NCBI GenBank assembly: GCA_004154925.1
Contig: QJNS01000077.1
Location: forward strand, 234,229 to 298,228
DNA: 64,000 nt
Reading direction: 5' to 3'
From: Monosporascus cannonballus
Taxonomy: Eukaryota; Ascomycota; Sordariomycetes; Xylariales
This document shows positions 13,533 through 25,460 of the stretch, in pieces. The notes below the pieces were generated by a model, which saw nothing but the letters and a program-made list of their open reading frames with translations, searched no databases and was not told where the DNA came from. The position numbers and the translations under genes are program-made. Position 1 is the stretch's first letter. Every line of letters starts with the position of its first letter.

Positions 13533-15081
13533 ATGCATAATGTGCCAGCATACGGGTATCCGACCCCTCCGGCGTCGCCATCATACAACGACAGGTGCGC
13601 GTTTCAACAGCAGCCATTTGCTGTCCCGCCCGTCTGCCAGACTCGATACGCCCCGGTTGCGCCAGAGGAGAGGCTAGGGAAATTTCTGGGAGAGAGCCTC
13701 AAGCTGATAGGGATTATCGGTACCGGAGCCTACGGTGTGGTGTACCTGGCGGTCGACATGAAGACAGGCATACAATATGCCGTCAAGACTCTCAGCAAGT
13801 TCAATGCGGACGGGACCCCGTTGGACCAGCGCCAGATGGCTTTCCAGCACCGGGAGCTTCGCCTACACTACCTCGCCTCTGCCCATCCTAACGTTGTTTC
13901 CATGCATAAGATTGTGGATGACCCTGATTGCATTTACGTTGTCCTGGAATATTGTCCGGAAGGTGATTTGTTCCTCAACATTACGGAGCGAGGACAATAC
14001 GTTGGTAAGGATGATTTGGCCAAGGAAGTTTTCCTCCAGATTTTGGATGCCGTTGAACATTGCCATGCCTTGGGTGTCTACCACCGGGACTTGAAGCCAG
14101 AAAATGTCCTCGTCACGAACCAGGGAAGGACCGTCAAGCTGGCCGACTTTGGATTGGCCACCTCATCTGCTCGGTCCGAGGATTATGGATGCGGCTCGAC
14201 CTTCTACATGTCGCCAGGTACGACTAGCTCCACCACTACCCCCACCTGAACAAATACTAACCAGCCCTTCGCTCTGAACAGAATGCCTGGACCCATCATC
14301 CCGGAGACCATTCTATTACTGTGCGCCTAATGACGTCTGGAGCCTTGGTGTCATCCTCGTGAACCTGACCTGTGGCCGCAATCCATGGAAACAGGCTTCT
14401 TTCGAGGATTCTACATACCGTGCTTTCACCAGAAGCCAGGATTTCCTAAAGACGATTCTGCCAGTGTCGGACGAGCTGAACGGCATCCTGGGAAGGATCT
14501 TCGCCCGCAACCCAGAAGAGAGGATCACTTTGCCAGAGCTTCGGGAAAGAATAATCGCCTGCCCCAGGTTTACCATTCCGGCTGCGCCGATTCCCTCAGC
14601 TCTACCGACACCTCCGGCTTCACCGGAGCCGTCTGAATACGTTGACTGTCAGGACACTATCGATGATTTCAGCTACGATGCGCCAACGTCTCCCGCCTCG
14701 TTGGATTCCGACGGCGAATCCACTTGCTCTTCAGATGATGGTTCTCTAATTTCAAGTTGCTCGACAATCGATGACGACTTTGATGTCGCCATCCAGGATG
14801 AAGACATGACTCAAGAACCTCAGATCCTTGATTCTCCCGAGTCCAAGGTGTTAATGCCACAGGAATACCTACCACAATATACTGGGCCAGTCCCGGAGCC
14901 TTGCCAACCGTGCCAGCCCTATCCTGTCCAGGCTCCCATACCCCCGGCCAGTTGTGCGCCCAGGTTAGCCTTCCCATATTTCTGGGAAGTAGTCAACCGG
15001 TACGCAGCTGCGCCGATACACCACCCTGCACCCTTTCATCACCAAGTCCATCTGTTCAACAGCTTCCATGGTTGCTACTAG
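13533..15081 (+). CDS. Ran1/Ksp1-like serine/threonine protein kinase
   Basis: Exons 13533-14217 and 14282-15081 give 494 aa. The 64-bp intron (GTACGA..ACAG, with ATACTAACC branch site) splits the Glu codon of the APE-equivalent motif, restoring FYMSPECLDPSSRRP. The kinase domain covers about residues 56-340: glycine loop GTGAYGVV (63-70), AVK lysine 85, YHRDLKPEN (catalytic Asp 186), DFG 205-207, then APNDVWSLGVILVNLTCGRNPWK, a stretch typical of the fungal Ran1/Pat1-Ksp1-Sks1 group. Such kinases regulate meiosis, nutrient response and filamentation. The C-terminal 150 residues are Pro-, Ser- and Asp-rich and probably disordered. The short N-terminus with YGYPTPPASPSYND is proline-rich. The subgroup is a recollection of family features, so the symbol is left empty. 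Confidence 0.9.
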
Positions 15082-18000
15082 CCCACGCTGCCTGGTTTAA
15101 TTTGATCCGCCCGGACTTTATCCCAGGAATTTGAGTTTGACCACAATGGAAGAAGCCAACCGTCCTTTGGATCTGATAGACCATGCTTGGAGCCTGGACC
15201 ATACGCCCCGAAGGACTCCTACACATCCATTATGGCGGCTTACCAATCTTAAAATCTGACCTAATGCTTCTACCTGGGAACTGGATTATAACTCCCAAGT
15301 GTAGGAGAGGACGTTCCAATGTCTCGCATGCCAACGCGACGATAAGCTTGGAACTTTCTACATCCAAATCTTGTATCTACGTCGAAGTCCTGTTTTCTTT
15401 TGTTATTCCAGCGAGGAGTTGGCGGATGGTTTGAGAGATGGGAGTTCAAATCATAAAAGACATGGGAACCACGGATTTCCCACTCTACCCTCACTGGACC
15501 CAGGACAGGAGAGGCCACTGCATTTTATACGGCGCAAGGCATACACCTCGGGAATTCTCAAAGACAGGTGGAGGAGTGGTTCGCCATTTACTGGTTTTAA
15601 TTTGTTTTGTCAGGCTGCATTTAGAGAGGGAACTCGCGACTTTCGCTGGGATGATACCACACAAAGTTTCTGGATGGCCTTCTGGGGTTTGGAGAACGTT
15701 GGTTTGTTACAAGGACAGCCGGGAAAAGTTTTTGCAGACCGGTTGGTCGGCTACGGGATTACGATTAAGAAAAGAGACGGGCGAATACCCGAAGAGCGCT
15801 CGACCTTAAGGTTTGGTCGGTGCAATTATTTTACGTTGATACCCGGGAGAACAGCCTCTGAGGCTTGTATCTCCTAGGTACTGAGATACCAAGATGCCAC
15901 AAAGTTTCACGACGAAATACAAAACAAGTAGGACGGATGATCATCCATACTCGCCAATCTTGCCTTGACCCGTGCTTCTTTGTGCTTGTATGCTTGGGCA
16001 TTCCCATCGATCACCCATCCTCTTCACCACTCCAGTATTCCGTGCTAATACTCCTAGTACTTGCTTTGCAACTACCACTTTAAACTACATGGGCTCTAGC
16101 TTCCAGTCTTTTAGCACATATCAACCCCTGGGTGGGCGGGCAAAGATGGAAGATATTCGCCGCCAAATGCATCGTCATTCCCAAGCGGAGATCCGCGCTT
16201 CATTGGGCGAGGCGTACCGGTGCCACTCGCCTTACTTTTGGGTGCGACCGACGGGAGCACAAGGCACTACAAGCCAAGCCCCTGCCTTGGGTTCATGCTT
16301 CCCCCTCCGTCTTGTGTGCCGTGGTGCTGCAATGCAACGCCAGCATGCATTAACTCCACATTGGCAGGCAGGTGGTTGGTTAGCCGCCTTGCTCTTCTTT
16401 TTTTCCGTCTTTTTTTCTTTGCTTTCTCCCCCCTTTTACTTTACACATTTTATCTTATCATTGCTACCTGGCTCGTCATTTCATCGCCACGCCCTCTTCC
16501 TCCACTATCGTGCATTTATGATATCTGTCCCGAAGCTTAGGTTTAGCGGTCGGGCCGTTCGGATTCATACAACTACCTAGCATGAGTATGTACGATGTAA
16601 TGAGCGATATATGATATTGAGGCGCGAAAAGAATCTGATCGGGAACCCTTCATTGGCTGGCGTCTTCCATTCGCGGGAATCCACTACAGTTGACCGCTGT
16701 GCTGCTGCTGCTGCTGATCAGCGATGGGAAATTGAAGGCCCTGGCGCCGTTGCGACGAGGCTTGCTTACTTGCGACGCGCGCGATCAATCGCAGCGGTTC
16801 TCACGACGTTATTCGTAGCGGTATATGCACATGTTCATGATTCATGTTCGGTTCGGTTGCAGTGCAGCCGCCAGCCCCGTCACTTATTAAAAAGTAGTAA
16901 GCTCCTCATGCCCGCTATCTATTGGCGATGATGCCCTTCGTCTCCCCTTCAGTTGCAGCAGCATGCGGTTTTTTATTACTTGATTTCCGATAGAATTCGG
17001 GCGAATCAACATATCCTCTTCTCATAACCCTATGCAAGCCCTCAACGCATGACTCCATGCACGTCGACGCTTTGGGCATCCCTCTCCCTCCCCCAATTCT
17101 AAATTGCTACCCGTCGGGTCTGCCCATTGGACTGGCGCGGGAGGTAGGACCCCGCCACATGGCGGTGAAAAGGGCTACTTTCCCGCGCGCAGCAGAACTG
17201 GAGGAGGAAGAAGGGAGAGAGGAGGAGGGAGGGAGGCCACGAAGCCCGTCGGGGGCTCGGCGCGGCTCTTTCCCCCTCTTCGCCATGCCTGCCGCCGAGT
17301 CCCCATCTGTCTGCCCTATGCGTAGGGATATGTAAATAGAAGCGGAACTCGATAGATGTGGGTTAGTACATGGATGTTTCTAGAGATTTGGGGAGGAAAG
17401 GGAGAGGGGGCGCCGCATCAGAGGAGAAACAGCCCGATGAATGCCTTGCTGCCGCGATATTCTTTTCGTCCCCCGGATGCGGAGAACTTGGGAGGGGCGC
17501 ATTGCAGTCCTCACACATTATGGCTTATGCACATGGCTGCTATCCGCCGGCGGGGTCCTATTCATTCGTTCCTGTTCTGGGCATTGTCTTGTTCTCTTTT
17601 ACTTTAATACCCCTCTGCTTATTACCTACGAAGTGTATATGTCGTTAAAAAAACTAGTGTGACATCCTGCGGTGGGAACAGTGGGCGCACCAGACAGATA
17701 TCACGATGTAGTCTCTTTCCCTCCCCCTTTTCACAATCACACTGCCCCGTTCCGACGACGGGTTTCACATCTCATCGCTGCTATTACTACGCAGGGCACT
17801 CAGCAGGGCAACCTCGCATCAAGCGAGCACGATTGGTGCCTTGGACTCCCCGTGCCAATACTTAGGCAGAGGGAGCCCCACGAACTCCTCTTCTCCAATA
17901 TGTGGCATGCGAGGGGATTAGAACTTGCATATCGCCCTGACATGGAGCATCCGTATGTATGTGCGTTCCTCGATCCATCGCGGCCTTGCCTACTGATATC

Positions 18001-20713
18001 TGCCCCATCTCCTACCCTACGCCCTGCCTACGGGCTATCTTGAGCATACCTGACTAAGGAATCACTATGACCAGAATATGAACTTGATGATTGACTAGTA
18101 GAGTACTGACCGACTACGTAGAACTAGTCCTAGGCAGTTAGCGCCGACACCTGATCTTCGAAGGCTGCGTGTCATCCTGATCCATTCCCATTCGAGCAAG
18201 CACTTGACGTTGTCGTCACTCGGAACGATCCTGCCGCCGTCTCCATCCTGCCGCGTATCGTACTTACCACCGGTGTTTCCAGCAAGCGCTATGGTGGGGT
18301 TGGCGTCTTCTGCAAGTGCTAGTCTAGAAGTTTTGGTGATAGAGGTTTTTTCCTGGCTTTGCACAAAATGGATAAGTGGCCTTCATGCGCTCTCTATCGT
18401 AAGCCTTATGCAGTCATCTCGAGGGGAGGGGGTGAACAAAAGTCCCGTTAACGGGACCACTCATCTCTATAGCGTGTAACCATGCGCTCCGGCAGTTGCA
18501 GAAGCTGGCTAGTTTTTTTTTTTTTCAAGCGACCCGATTTTGCAATGATTCACTGTCAGACTTTTACAAGTCGGTCAATTTGGATGGCGACGAAAAGATG
18601 GGCCTTCGACAGAGCCTAGAAGCGTCTCGTCACATGACTTCACGATAACGATGATAGAGCTCGACCATACAATAGAAGGCGCCGCTCAGGGGCGGTCAGG
18701 ACAGCGGACTCCAGCGCCGCTCTTCTTGTCGAATAGAGACCTGGCTGGTGTCTGCAACTCCTCCATTGCTGCCACGTCTTACACCTTTGTTGCCTAGGCC
18801 CTTCTATAAGAATTTTGATCCATCGCGCAGCAGGCCTCCCTTATGCGTGTATGCGCATACGAAGCCCTCGGTTCCCCACGGAAGATGCACGCATTGCATA
18901 CTGAACTACTGTAGGTACAGCTTATCGATACCCATTCGTAAGAAAATGCGGTAGGTGGATGCGTTTTCGAGAATTGCTTCGTCTGACCGCCTCTATGTAA
19001 GCAGGTGCACAACTTGGTAGAGCTTGTAATCAACCGTATGTCGAAGGGGCTTTGCGTTGATCTGTCAACATGACTGAGTTGTCGGTCGCAGGAGGGAGCG
19101 GCCCCAGCTTTCCTAGCGTTATGCGAGGGTCACCGGGCCGAAACTTCAAAGTCTGTTCTCTTTCATGTAGACGCACCTCTACTTCGGGCTCGTGACACAG
19201 TCAGCAACGGCACACGCCTATAATGCGGCGTCACGTTGTGGTGGGTGTCCGCTGACATTGAGCATTCGAGCCGGCCTGAGCCCCGTCTCAGCCTTTGGCG
19301 CTATGCGTGTGTGTCAGACATTTCGCTGACGGGAGTTATTAGCTGGATCTCAGCCTCGATGCGCCGCTTACGTATACACAGTAGTCTAGATAGAGAGCCT
19401 TGTGGCACTCCTGAGTTCGACGCACAACGCGCGTTCAAAACAGGCGACGACGACGATGTGTATGGATACAGTGACCTTCGATCGCACGCCGTCATTCGTT
19501 TCATCGCTCGCTTCCTCACTCCGTCGTATCTACCTGGCTAGCTGGCTATAGCGCACCATAGACTTGATGATAAGGTCGAACAGCCAACCCTTTGTCGAGT
19601 GTTGTCTACATACCCAGTTGTACAGGGTGTACCTGCTACATACGATGCCCCGGCTTGTCTAAGACGATATCTGACTTCTCTCATCTCAACCTGCCTGCGT
19701 GGCTGGCACGTGAAAGCCTCTACGACCTCGTTATCCGTCGCCTGGAACTGCCCGCCCGGTAGCTGAGGGTTCTGCGACAAGCGCGTGAGGTCCGATCCAC
19801 GTCCTACTCTTCGCGACAGAGTCAGCACGCCCAGCTTTGCAACTCGTCCGTCTGCTACAACCACGTACTAATTACGTGCTGATACAGATCCAGACCTTGG
19901 GTCCTGTTCTGTCTCTGGAGGTCTGCGCACATTTGTAAGCGTGTCCCGCTGAACTCTATTTTTGGGGATGCACTGACTCGTCCGTTCCATCTTGCCTTGT
20001 GGGCGGGACGGCAAAGCAGGCGTACGAAAAAGTTAATATTCCTTGTACCCACATGCTATCAAGGTGTGTCGATAGGATAATGGCTCGCCGAGTGAAGAAA
20101 CGAGTTCCCCACACGCGGCTAGCCACGATATGGCTGCGGTGGGCGGGATTAGGACCTCGGTAGGCTCGGGTTCCCAACTAGTCGCCCCATTTTGACTTCG
20201 GCGGACTTTCCGCCCTACCGGAACGAGCACGTATTCTCGACCAAGCGACGTGGACTCTCCTTGAAAGGCATAACGGTCCGAAACGATGGTCGACAAGCCG
20301 CCCCGTGGTCCCTTCTTCACCCACTAACTGCCGCGTGCGGGTAGGTTTTGTTTAGCACATCCGGGCGTTCCATTCACAGCGCGCCGCGTTACCAGTAATA
20401 GAGTTGGCTCGGTTTGGAGCTAACGGCAGATTCGCTAAGCAGAGCGTGCACGATCTGGTGTTGATCCCGCTTCGAGCGAGCGGAGCGGTGTGATAAGGTG
20501 AGGTGTGTGTGCCTAACCCAACTTACAGCGAGCCCAGATGATTCATCATTATTAGCTGGCAATTTCTACGAATTTGTACGCATGCATACCACGAGGCGTA
20601 GCAATAGGAAGAAGCCTTCGCTTCGGAGTATCTCCTGCCGACGCAGGCCTAACATAGGTAAATAAAGTCATCATTACGGCACCTCGACCCGGTCCCCCAG
20701 CATAAAGTTTCGG

Positions 20714-20746
<33 letters not shown>

Positions 20747-21759
20747 CGGCGGTGCTCTAGGGACGTCCGTGCAAGCCCGTTCGGCACTTACGTGCGTGCA
20801 GACCGGTACTTACGCATGGTCGTTACCGGGGCTGCAAATGTGTCTTGCGGAGGCGCCCCAAGCGATCTGATATGACGTGTTCATGACTCGAGCCATCGCT
20901 ACGTCGACGGACGGAGCGCGCCTTGTGATATCACAGCGCTCCACGTATCCGGGCTGCCGGAGACTCGCGAAGCTAATTAAGCGCTCGGTGGCTCGCGATA
21001 CCTATACTAGACGTCAGGTTGAGGTCACGATGCAGGCCTGCCACGGGATTCCGCTTCGGGTTTCCGCCATGCACATTGTCAGGGCGGTCGTTGTAGACTG
21101 GTCATGGAACTCGCTTAGGCGTTGTCCTCTTCAGCCACGGCTGACGTAGCTGTAGTGCCCGTGCGGATCCTCATACATGCTGCTGTACGTGAAGATCCAC
21201 TCGCGCATCTGTAAGCGATCACTTCTGTGGTCCGTGGTTGATGGCCTGGGCTGTTTACTCGTATGAGATCGAAGTCGCGTTGTTGATGTCAAACGGGCGA
21301 CTTGATTAAACATCCGTAACCATACGCGGCGTCTGGCTACCGTTCAGGAGTCACCGGTGATGGTCGAGCGTCAATAACGCTTTACCGTAGGGGCACGATT
21401 CGAATCAGGTTAGTATTAGAAGAAACATAGAAATTCAATTAACAGAAGTGGCACTATCTTTGAGGAATTTAGCGGTCATAATCCAATAGACTCAAGCTCG
21501 TCCCACGTGCCGCGAAATCCACATAACCCAGCGCTTCTTGACAATCAACCCCTGAGCAGTAGACCCCCTTAAAGAGACTGCCACATCTTCAATGACCCAA
21601 GTACCATCACCTAATCCAACAACATGGGCGAGCAGTCTTGTCGTACCGCCCAATGACAAGAGCATGGCCAAGCACGGGCCAGTCTCAAAGCCGCCGCGAT
21701 TCCAAACGATGACACCAGGTCCCTTTTCCTGCTTTCCACGGTAGGCGGGCACTACCTTT
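15082..21759. other. Gene-free tract, about 6.7 kb
   Basis: No recognisable gene is seen. The first 800 bp may contain the kinase 3' UTR; a 168-codon frame at 15371-15877 has no conserved motif. Pyrimidine-rich patches lie at 16387-16450 and 17700-17740, a (GCT)n run at 16698-16716, and a T run near 18513-18525. A run of 32 G sits at 20715-20746. An 86-codon frame on the minus strand (21492-21752) directly downstream of the secreted-protein gene has no family I can name. The stretch 19000-21400 looks compositionally even and shows no repeats by eye. Confidence 0.45.
20715..20746. repeat. Homopolymer run of 32 G (possible assembly artefact)
   Basis: An uninterrupted 32-G run lies in gene-free DNA between TTTCGGC and CGGCGGTGC. 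Three similar runs elsewhere in this window show signs of being artefacts. Here the only hint is the short CGGC on both sides, so a genuine poly-G tract remains possible. Confidence 0.7.
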
Positions 21760-22098
21760 TTAGGCGCTCGGCTTGATCGGCTTGCCGGGGACGACCGGGT
21801 CGGGCTTCATGGGCCCACCTGTGACCGGCTTGTCCGGGATCATGGGGCCGGTGATCGGGGGGAAGATGATGAACTCATCATCCTTGTCGCTGGCCTCATT
21901 CCTCCCGCTGATCTCGACGGGCCCACCGATCGGGGGCAGGAGGACCGGGGTGTCGGGTTCCAACTCCACCGGCGGCTCCGTGATGGGCTCCGGGAACGAG
22001 ACCTCCGGATCGCCGATGGTGAACTGCCTCTCCTTGATGGCCGCGGGGAGGGCCTGGACCAGGGCCGCAAGGGCTAGGGTGGCGAAGACGACCTTCAT
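21760..22098 (-). CDS. Small secreted proline-rich protein, cysteine-free
   Basis: A single exon of 112 aa. The N-terminus MKVVFATLALAALVQALPA is a clear signal peptide (basic start, hydrophobic core, AxA-like cleavage near residues 17-19), followed by IKER, a possible protease-processing site. The mature part is rich in Pro, Gly, Asp and Glu, has no cysteine, and contains imperfect GP..KP units (PPIGGPV, PPITGPM, TGGPMKPD, VPGKPIKPS). I do not recognise a family. It could be a wall-associated or secreted peptide, or an effector-like protein; the latter is only inferred from size and signal peptide. The gene stands isolated, with a TATA-like sequence about 165 bp upstream on the same strand. 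Confidence 0.68.
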   Translation of the reverse strand: MKVVFATLALAALVQALPAAIKERQFTIGDPEVSFPEPITEPPVELEPDTPVLLPPIGGPVEISGRNEASDKDDEFIIFPPITGPMIPDKPVTGGPMKPDPVVPGKPIKPSA

Positions 22099-22258
22099 GG
22101 TGACGGGCTGTCTGGAATTCTTAAGAGGGTAGTTCGCTTTTGCGATTCTGTGCAACTCGCGTGGTCAAAAAGTGTGTCAACCGTTGGTAGTTGGTTGAGT
22201 GGAATCTGTCGCTTGCAGGACACATCCAGATTAAGCTCGATAGTCGCTCCTCGTCGCC

Positions 22259-22268
22259 TAATATATAC
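22259..22268 (-). promoter_or_regulatory. Candidate TATA box of the small secreted protein gene
   Basis: On the minus strand this reads GTATATATTA, about 165 bp before the ATG at 22098, a usual distance for a fungal TATA box plus leader. Support is positional only. Confidence 0.4.
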
Positions 22269-23953
22269 ACGTAATTTCGTCAGAACCTTTCTCCCTCGCG
22301 TGAAAATGGGGGCTTCTAGACCCATTGGTGAGGACGATGGCCCGTGGGAAGATTCATCTATGGTTAATTTGCACTATATGAAGCTACCGGGCCCGAGCCA
22401 TGTCGACGCAAATATCCGGTCTGATTAGCCGGGGCGAGGTCCCTCGGCGACCCATCAAATCAGCTGATGTTTTGGGAATTGCAGGCCAATTGCTCGTTCG
22501 AGAAGCCTTAGCAGAGGTATATAGGGAGATAAGCCAGCGTTCTGGACGTCGCGGGTGAATGACGATGCTGGTAAACTGGGTCCAGCTCGAACATTCATAA
22601 CGTAAGTCCGGAATCAGATCAGGCCGAGGACAGCGGCCATGAACAACTATTCTCAACCCATGATTTGGGGTTTTCAGCTCCATCAAGCCATTCCAAGCCG
22701 GAGCCGGGCTTCTCGGCCGTCTAGATATGTCCATCAACCAATCGCTGAATCGACTTAACCCTCTGCATTCAGAATCTAGAAGACCCTTAACGTAGCATAG
22801 CATAGCAGGGCACATCTGATGGGACGCCCTTTCGCGCAGTAGCGATATGCTCGACGCCGTCCTCGACTCAGAACGTCGAGTACATCACGGAAGCGACGAT
22901 TTGTAATGTCCGACTTGACATATTGGATTGAGAGTCCCATGTCGACGCAGCTGCTGGATGCCACGCTGTCTATTCCGCAAAACTTGCCGCGAAACCACAG
23001 TACCTTCTAGGCTCTCCCTTAAAGTGGTTCAAGTGTGTGCACCATTGCCGTCGAGATGAGTCCTGAACGTTCGAAGACCCCTTGAAGATGACGTGACACG
23101 GCCTAGTCTCATGCATTCAGTCGGACCATCGAAGGATCAGTCGAGATACTCTCAATCTCCCCATCAGTATCTTGCTACATTGCGTCAATCTCGGCTACCT
23201 TGGTATCATCATGAGCAGATTGCCGAGGGGCCCTGTGATGCACCCCTCCCCCACACAGCGTTACAATCACCCTTTAAATATCTTATGATGATGGCGGGCG
23301 AAATGTTGATTCCTGTTAGATACCGTAGCGAAACAAGGCAATGCGGATTTGCGTCTTCGTATACACTTAAGGGGGTGGCCGCTTTAGTCGTGTGTTTCCC
23401 ATACTTAACATGGGGAGAGAAGACGCCAATCTGGATAAAGCACGCATAACGAAGAGATGCACATCCATCCCGGAATAGAGAAACTGAACAGATTCCCATA
23501 CACCTCTGCTTACCGTTGAATATGCTCCCATAGAGCAGTCCGCCTCTTTTACCGCTGAAGGCTCTGTAGTTCCTGAACTAGGGAAATTTGAACCTGAAGG
23601 AGTCTCCCGGTGGTAGCGCAAGGATTCGTAGGGACTGGGAAATGCTTATTGAGGCGGGGGAAATCAACGAGAATCGTCATATAATAGTCCTTGAGACGAT
23701 TGGCGCTTTCCTCGTAGCAAGTCCAGCAACTGTGGATAAAAAGAATTGGTTTGATGAAGTTGAATTCATGAAGCAATTCGGGAAAGATCTGCTGTGGCTT
23801 ACCTAATCAGGTCGATACAGCCTACTATGAGAGCTTAGGGGAGTTTTATCGATTCACTCGCCATGGTGTCACAGATCGTGGGGTAGGTGGTAGGTAGCAC
23901 TCCGGGGTCACAGCCCGCGCACAACTCCCAAGCTTGGCAGTGCCTCATTTACT
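22269..23953. other. Gene-free stretch between secreted protein and CitE-like gene
   Basis: About 1.7 kb with no recognised gene. A 143-codon minus-strand frame (22384-22815) and a 72-codon plus-strand frame (23588-23806) have no conserved features that I can identify. The part just before 23954 presumably holds the promoter of the CitE-like gene; no clear TATA box is seen. Confidence 0.4.
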
Positions 23954-25265
23954 ATGGCGGCAGTTAATACGTCCAGCGCCGTTCTGCGGCGAGCTCTCCT
24001 GTACGGTAAGATGGCGCATCGTAACGCGCCCGAGAGAAAAACGACGGTGGCTGACGAGCGAACAAGTCCCGGCCTCTTCGCCGCGGATGCTCAAAAAATC
24101 GCTCGGCCTGACGTGCGACAACGTCACGTACGACCTCGAGGACTCGGTGACGCCGACGGCGAAGTCTTCGGCCCGCGCCACGCTGCGCGAGCACCTCGCA
24201 GGCCTCGCCGCCCGGCCGCCCGGCGTCTCCGAGCTCGCGGTCCGCATCAATGCCGTGTCGACGCCGCACGCGCTGGCGGACCTGATGATGCTTGGGGCGC
24301 TGCCGCAGCTGGACGCCGTCGTCGTGCCCAAGGTCAACAGCGCGAGCGACCTCGTGTCCGTGGCGGGCATGCTACGGGGACTCCGCGCGACTGGGTAAGC
24401 GGACCACCGAGGCGACCACGACAGCAACTACGACCATACTAACAGCAGCGCTAGTAGCGGTAAGCGGGAGTCGGAGTCGGAGCGGGACCAGGTGCGAGTG
24501 AAGCTCATAGCGCTGATCGAGAGCGCGCGTGCCGTCATGGACCTTCGCGAGATCTGTGCCGTGGCCGCCTCGACGAACCTCAGCGGCCTCATCTTCGCGG
24601 CCGAGGACTTCGCGCTCGACCTCTCGCTGACGCGGACACCGGACCTGACCGAGTTCCTGTACGCGCGGTCGGCTATCGCGACGGCGGCGCGTGCCGCTGG
24701 GCTACCGAGCACAATCGACCTCGTGTGCACGTCGTTCCGGGGCCCCGAGGGCGTAGCGCGGCTCGAGGAGGAGTGCCGTAATGGCAAGTCCAGTAAGTGA
24801 GCGTAACTTCCAACATTTATTGTTTTTCTCGGCCCCTTTTGACTCCCTGGCTAGCCCGATGTGTACCGATTTCCTAGTGGAGTTTTGTGGGAGTTGACGA
24901 ATGGCTCGAAACCTGCCTTTATAGCCACCTAACTCCAAACCTGTCGCTAAGTTATCTAAATGGGAGGGTTGCTGACTCCCTATGTCGTAGTGGGATTCAA
25001 CGGCAAGCAGTGCATTCACCCGTCCCAGGTGGACACGGTGCAGAGAATGTTCGCACCAAGCGATAAGGAGGCCGAGTGGGCGGTGCGAGTCGTCATCGCG
25101 GACGAGAAGGCCGCTAGCTCGGGCCGGGGGGCATTCACCCTGGACGGGTCGATGATCGATGCTCCGGTCACGGGCAAGGCGAGGGCGATGGTAGAGAAAG
25201 CACGGAGGTGCGGAGTAGACGTGGACGGGCTGAGACAGAGATGGAAGGATCAGGAGCCGGAATAG
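23954..25265 (+). CDS. CitE/CLYBL-like lyase (HpcH/HpaI aldolase superfamily)
   Basis: Four exons, 23954-24005, 24067-24394, about 24449-24792 and 24991-25265, give 332 aa. Splicing restores the family start RRALLYVPASSPRMLKKS. The first intron is 61 bp. The second starts GTAAGC at 24395; its acceptor is placed at 24448 after a TACTAAC branch site, but an AG three bases earlier is also in frame. The third is 198 bp. Family marks: YDLEDSVTP (Mg-binding acidic patch), VRIN arginine, PKV, ALIESARAV glutamate, FAAEDFALDL, and GFNGKQCIHPSQV near the end. Members cleave or form citramalyl-, malyl- or citryl-CoA type esters; mammalian CLYBL is a mitochondrial citramalyl-CoA lyase. The substrate here cannot be told from sequence. 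The gene is convergent with the next gene, 195 bp apart. Confidence 0.9.
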
Positions 25266-25460
25266 GAGCGAGTGAACCATCCATTAACCCCGGGCTATAG
25301 CGGACGGCACTAGAGGAGGTCACTTATATGGGTTCCTCGTCACGGGGATGGAAGATAATGGACAGGAACATATATGTGCAGTCCAGGTCTGTACATATAA
25401 CCCACGGGTTGTTCAAGGAACTTGGACAACGAGGTATATTTTGATAGATACACCTAAATA

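Noticed and set aside
15371..15877. 168-codon frame after the Ran1-like kinase
   Set aside because: No recognisable domain, no conserved blocks, no splice partners; more likely 3' UTR or chance.
21380..21420. TTCGAATC considered as a tRNA T-loop
   Set aside because: The flanking bases do not form a 5-bp stem and no acceptor or anticodon arm fits upstream on either strand.
24395..24491. Longer intron 2 in the CitE-like gene ending at the AG at 24490-24491
   Set aside because: That acceptor puts the next exon out of phase with the GTAAGC donor at 24395; acceptors at 24445 or 24448 keep the frame and follow a TACTAAC branch site.
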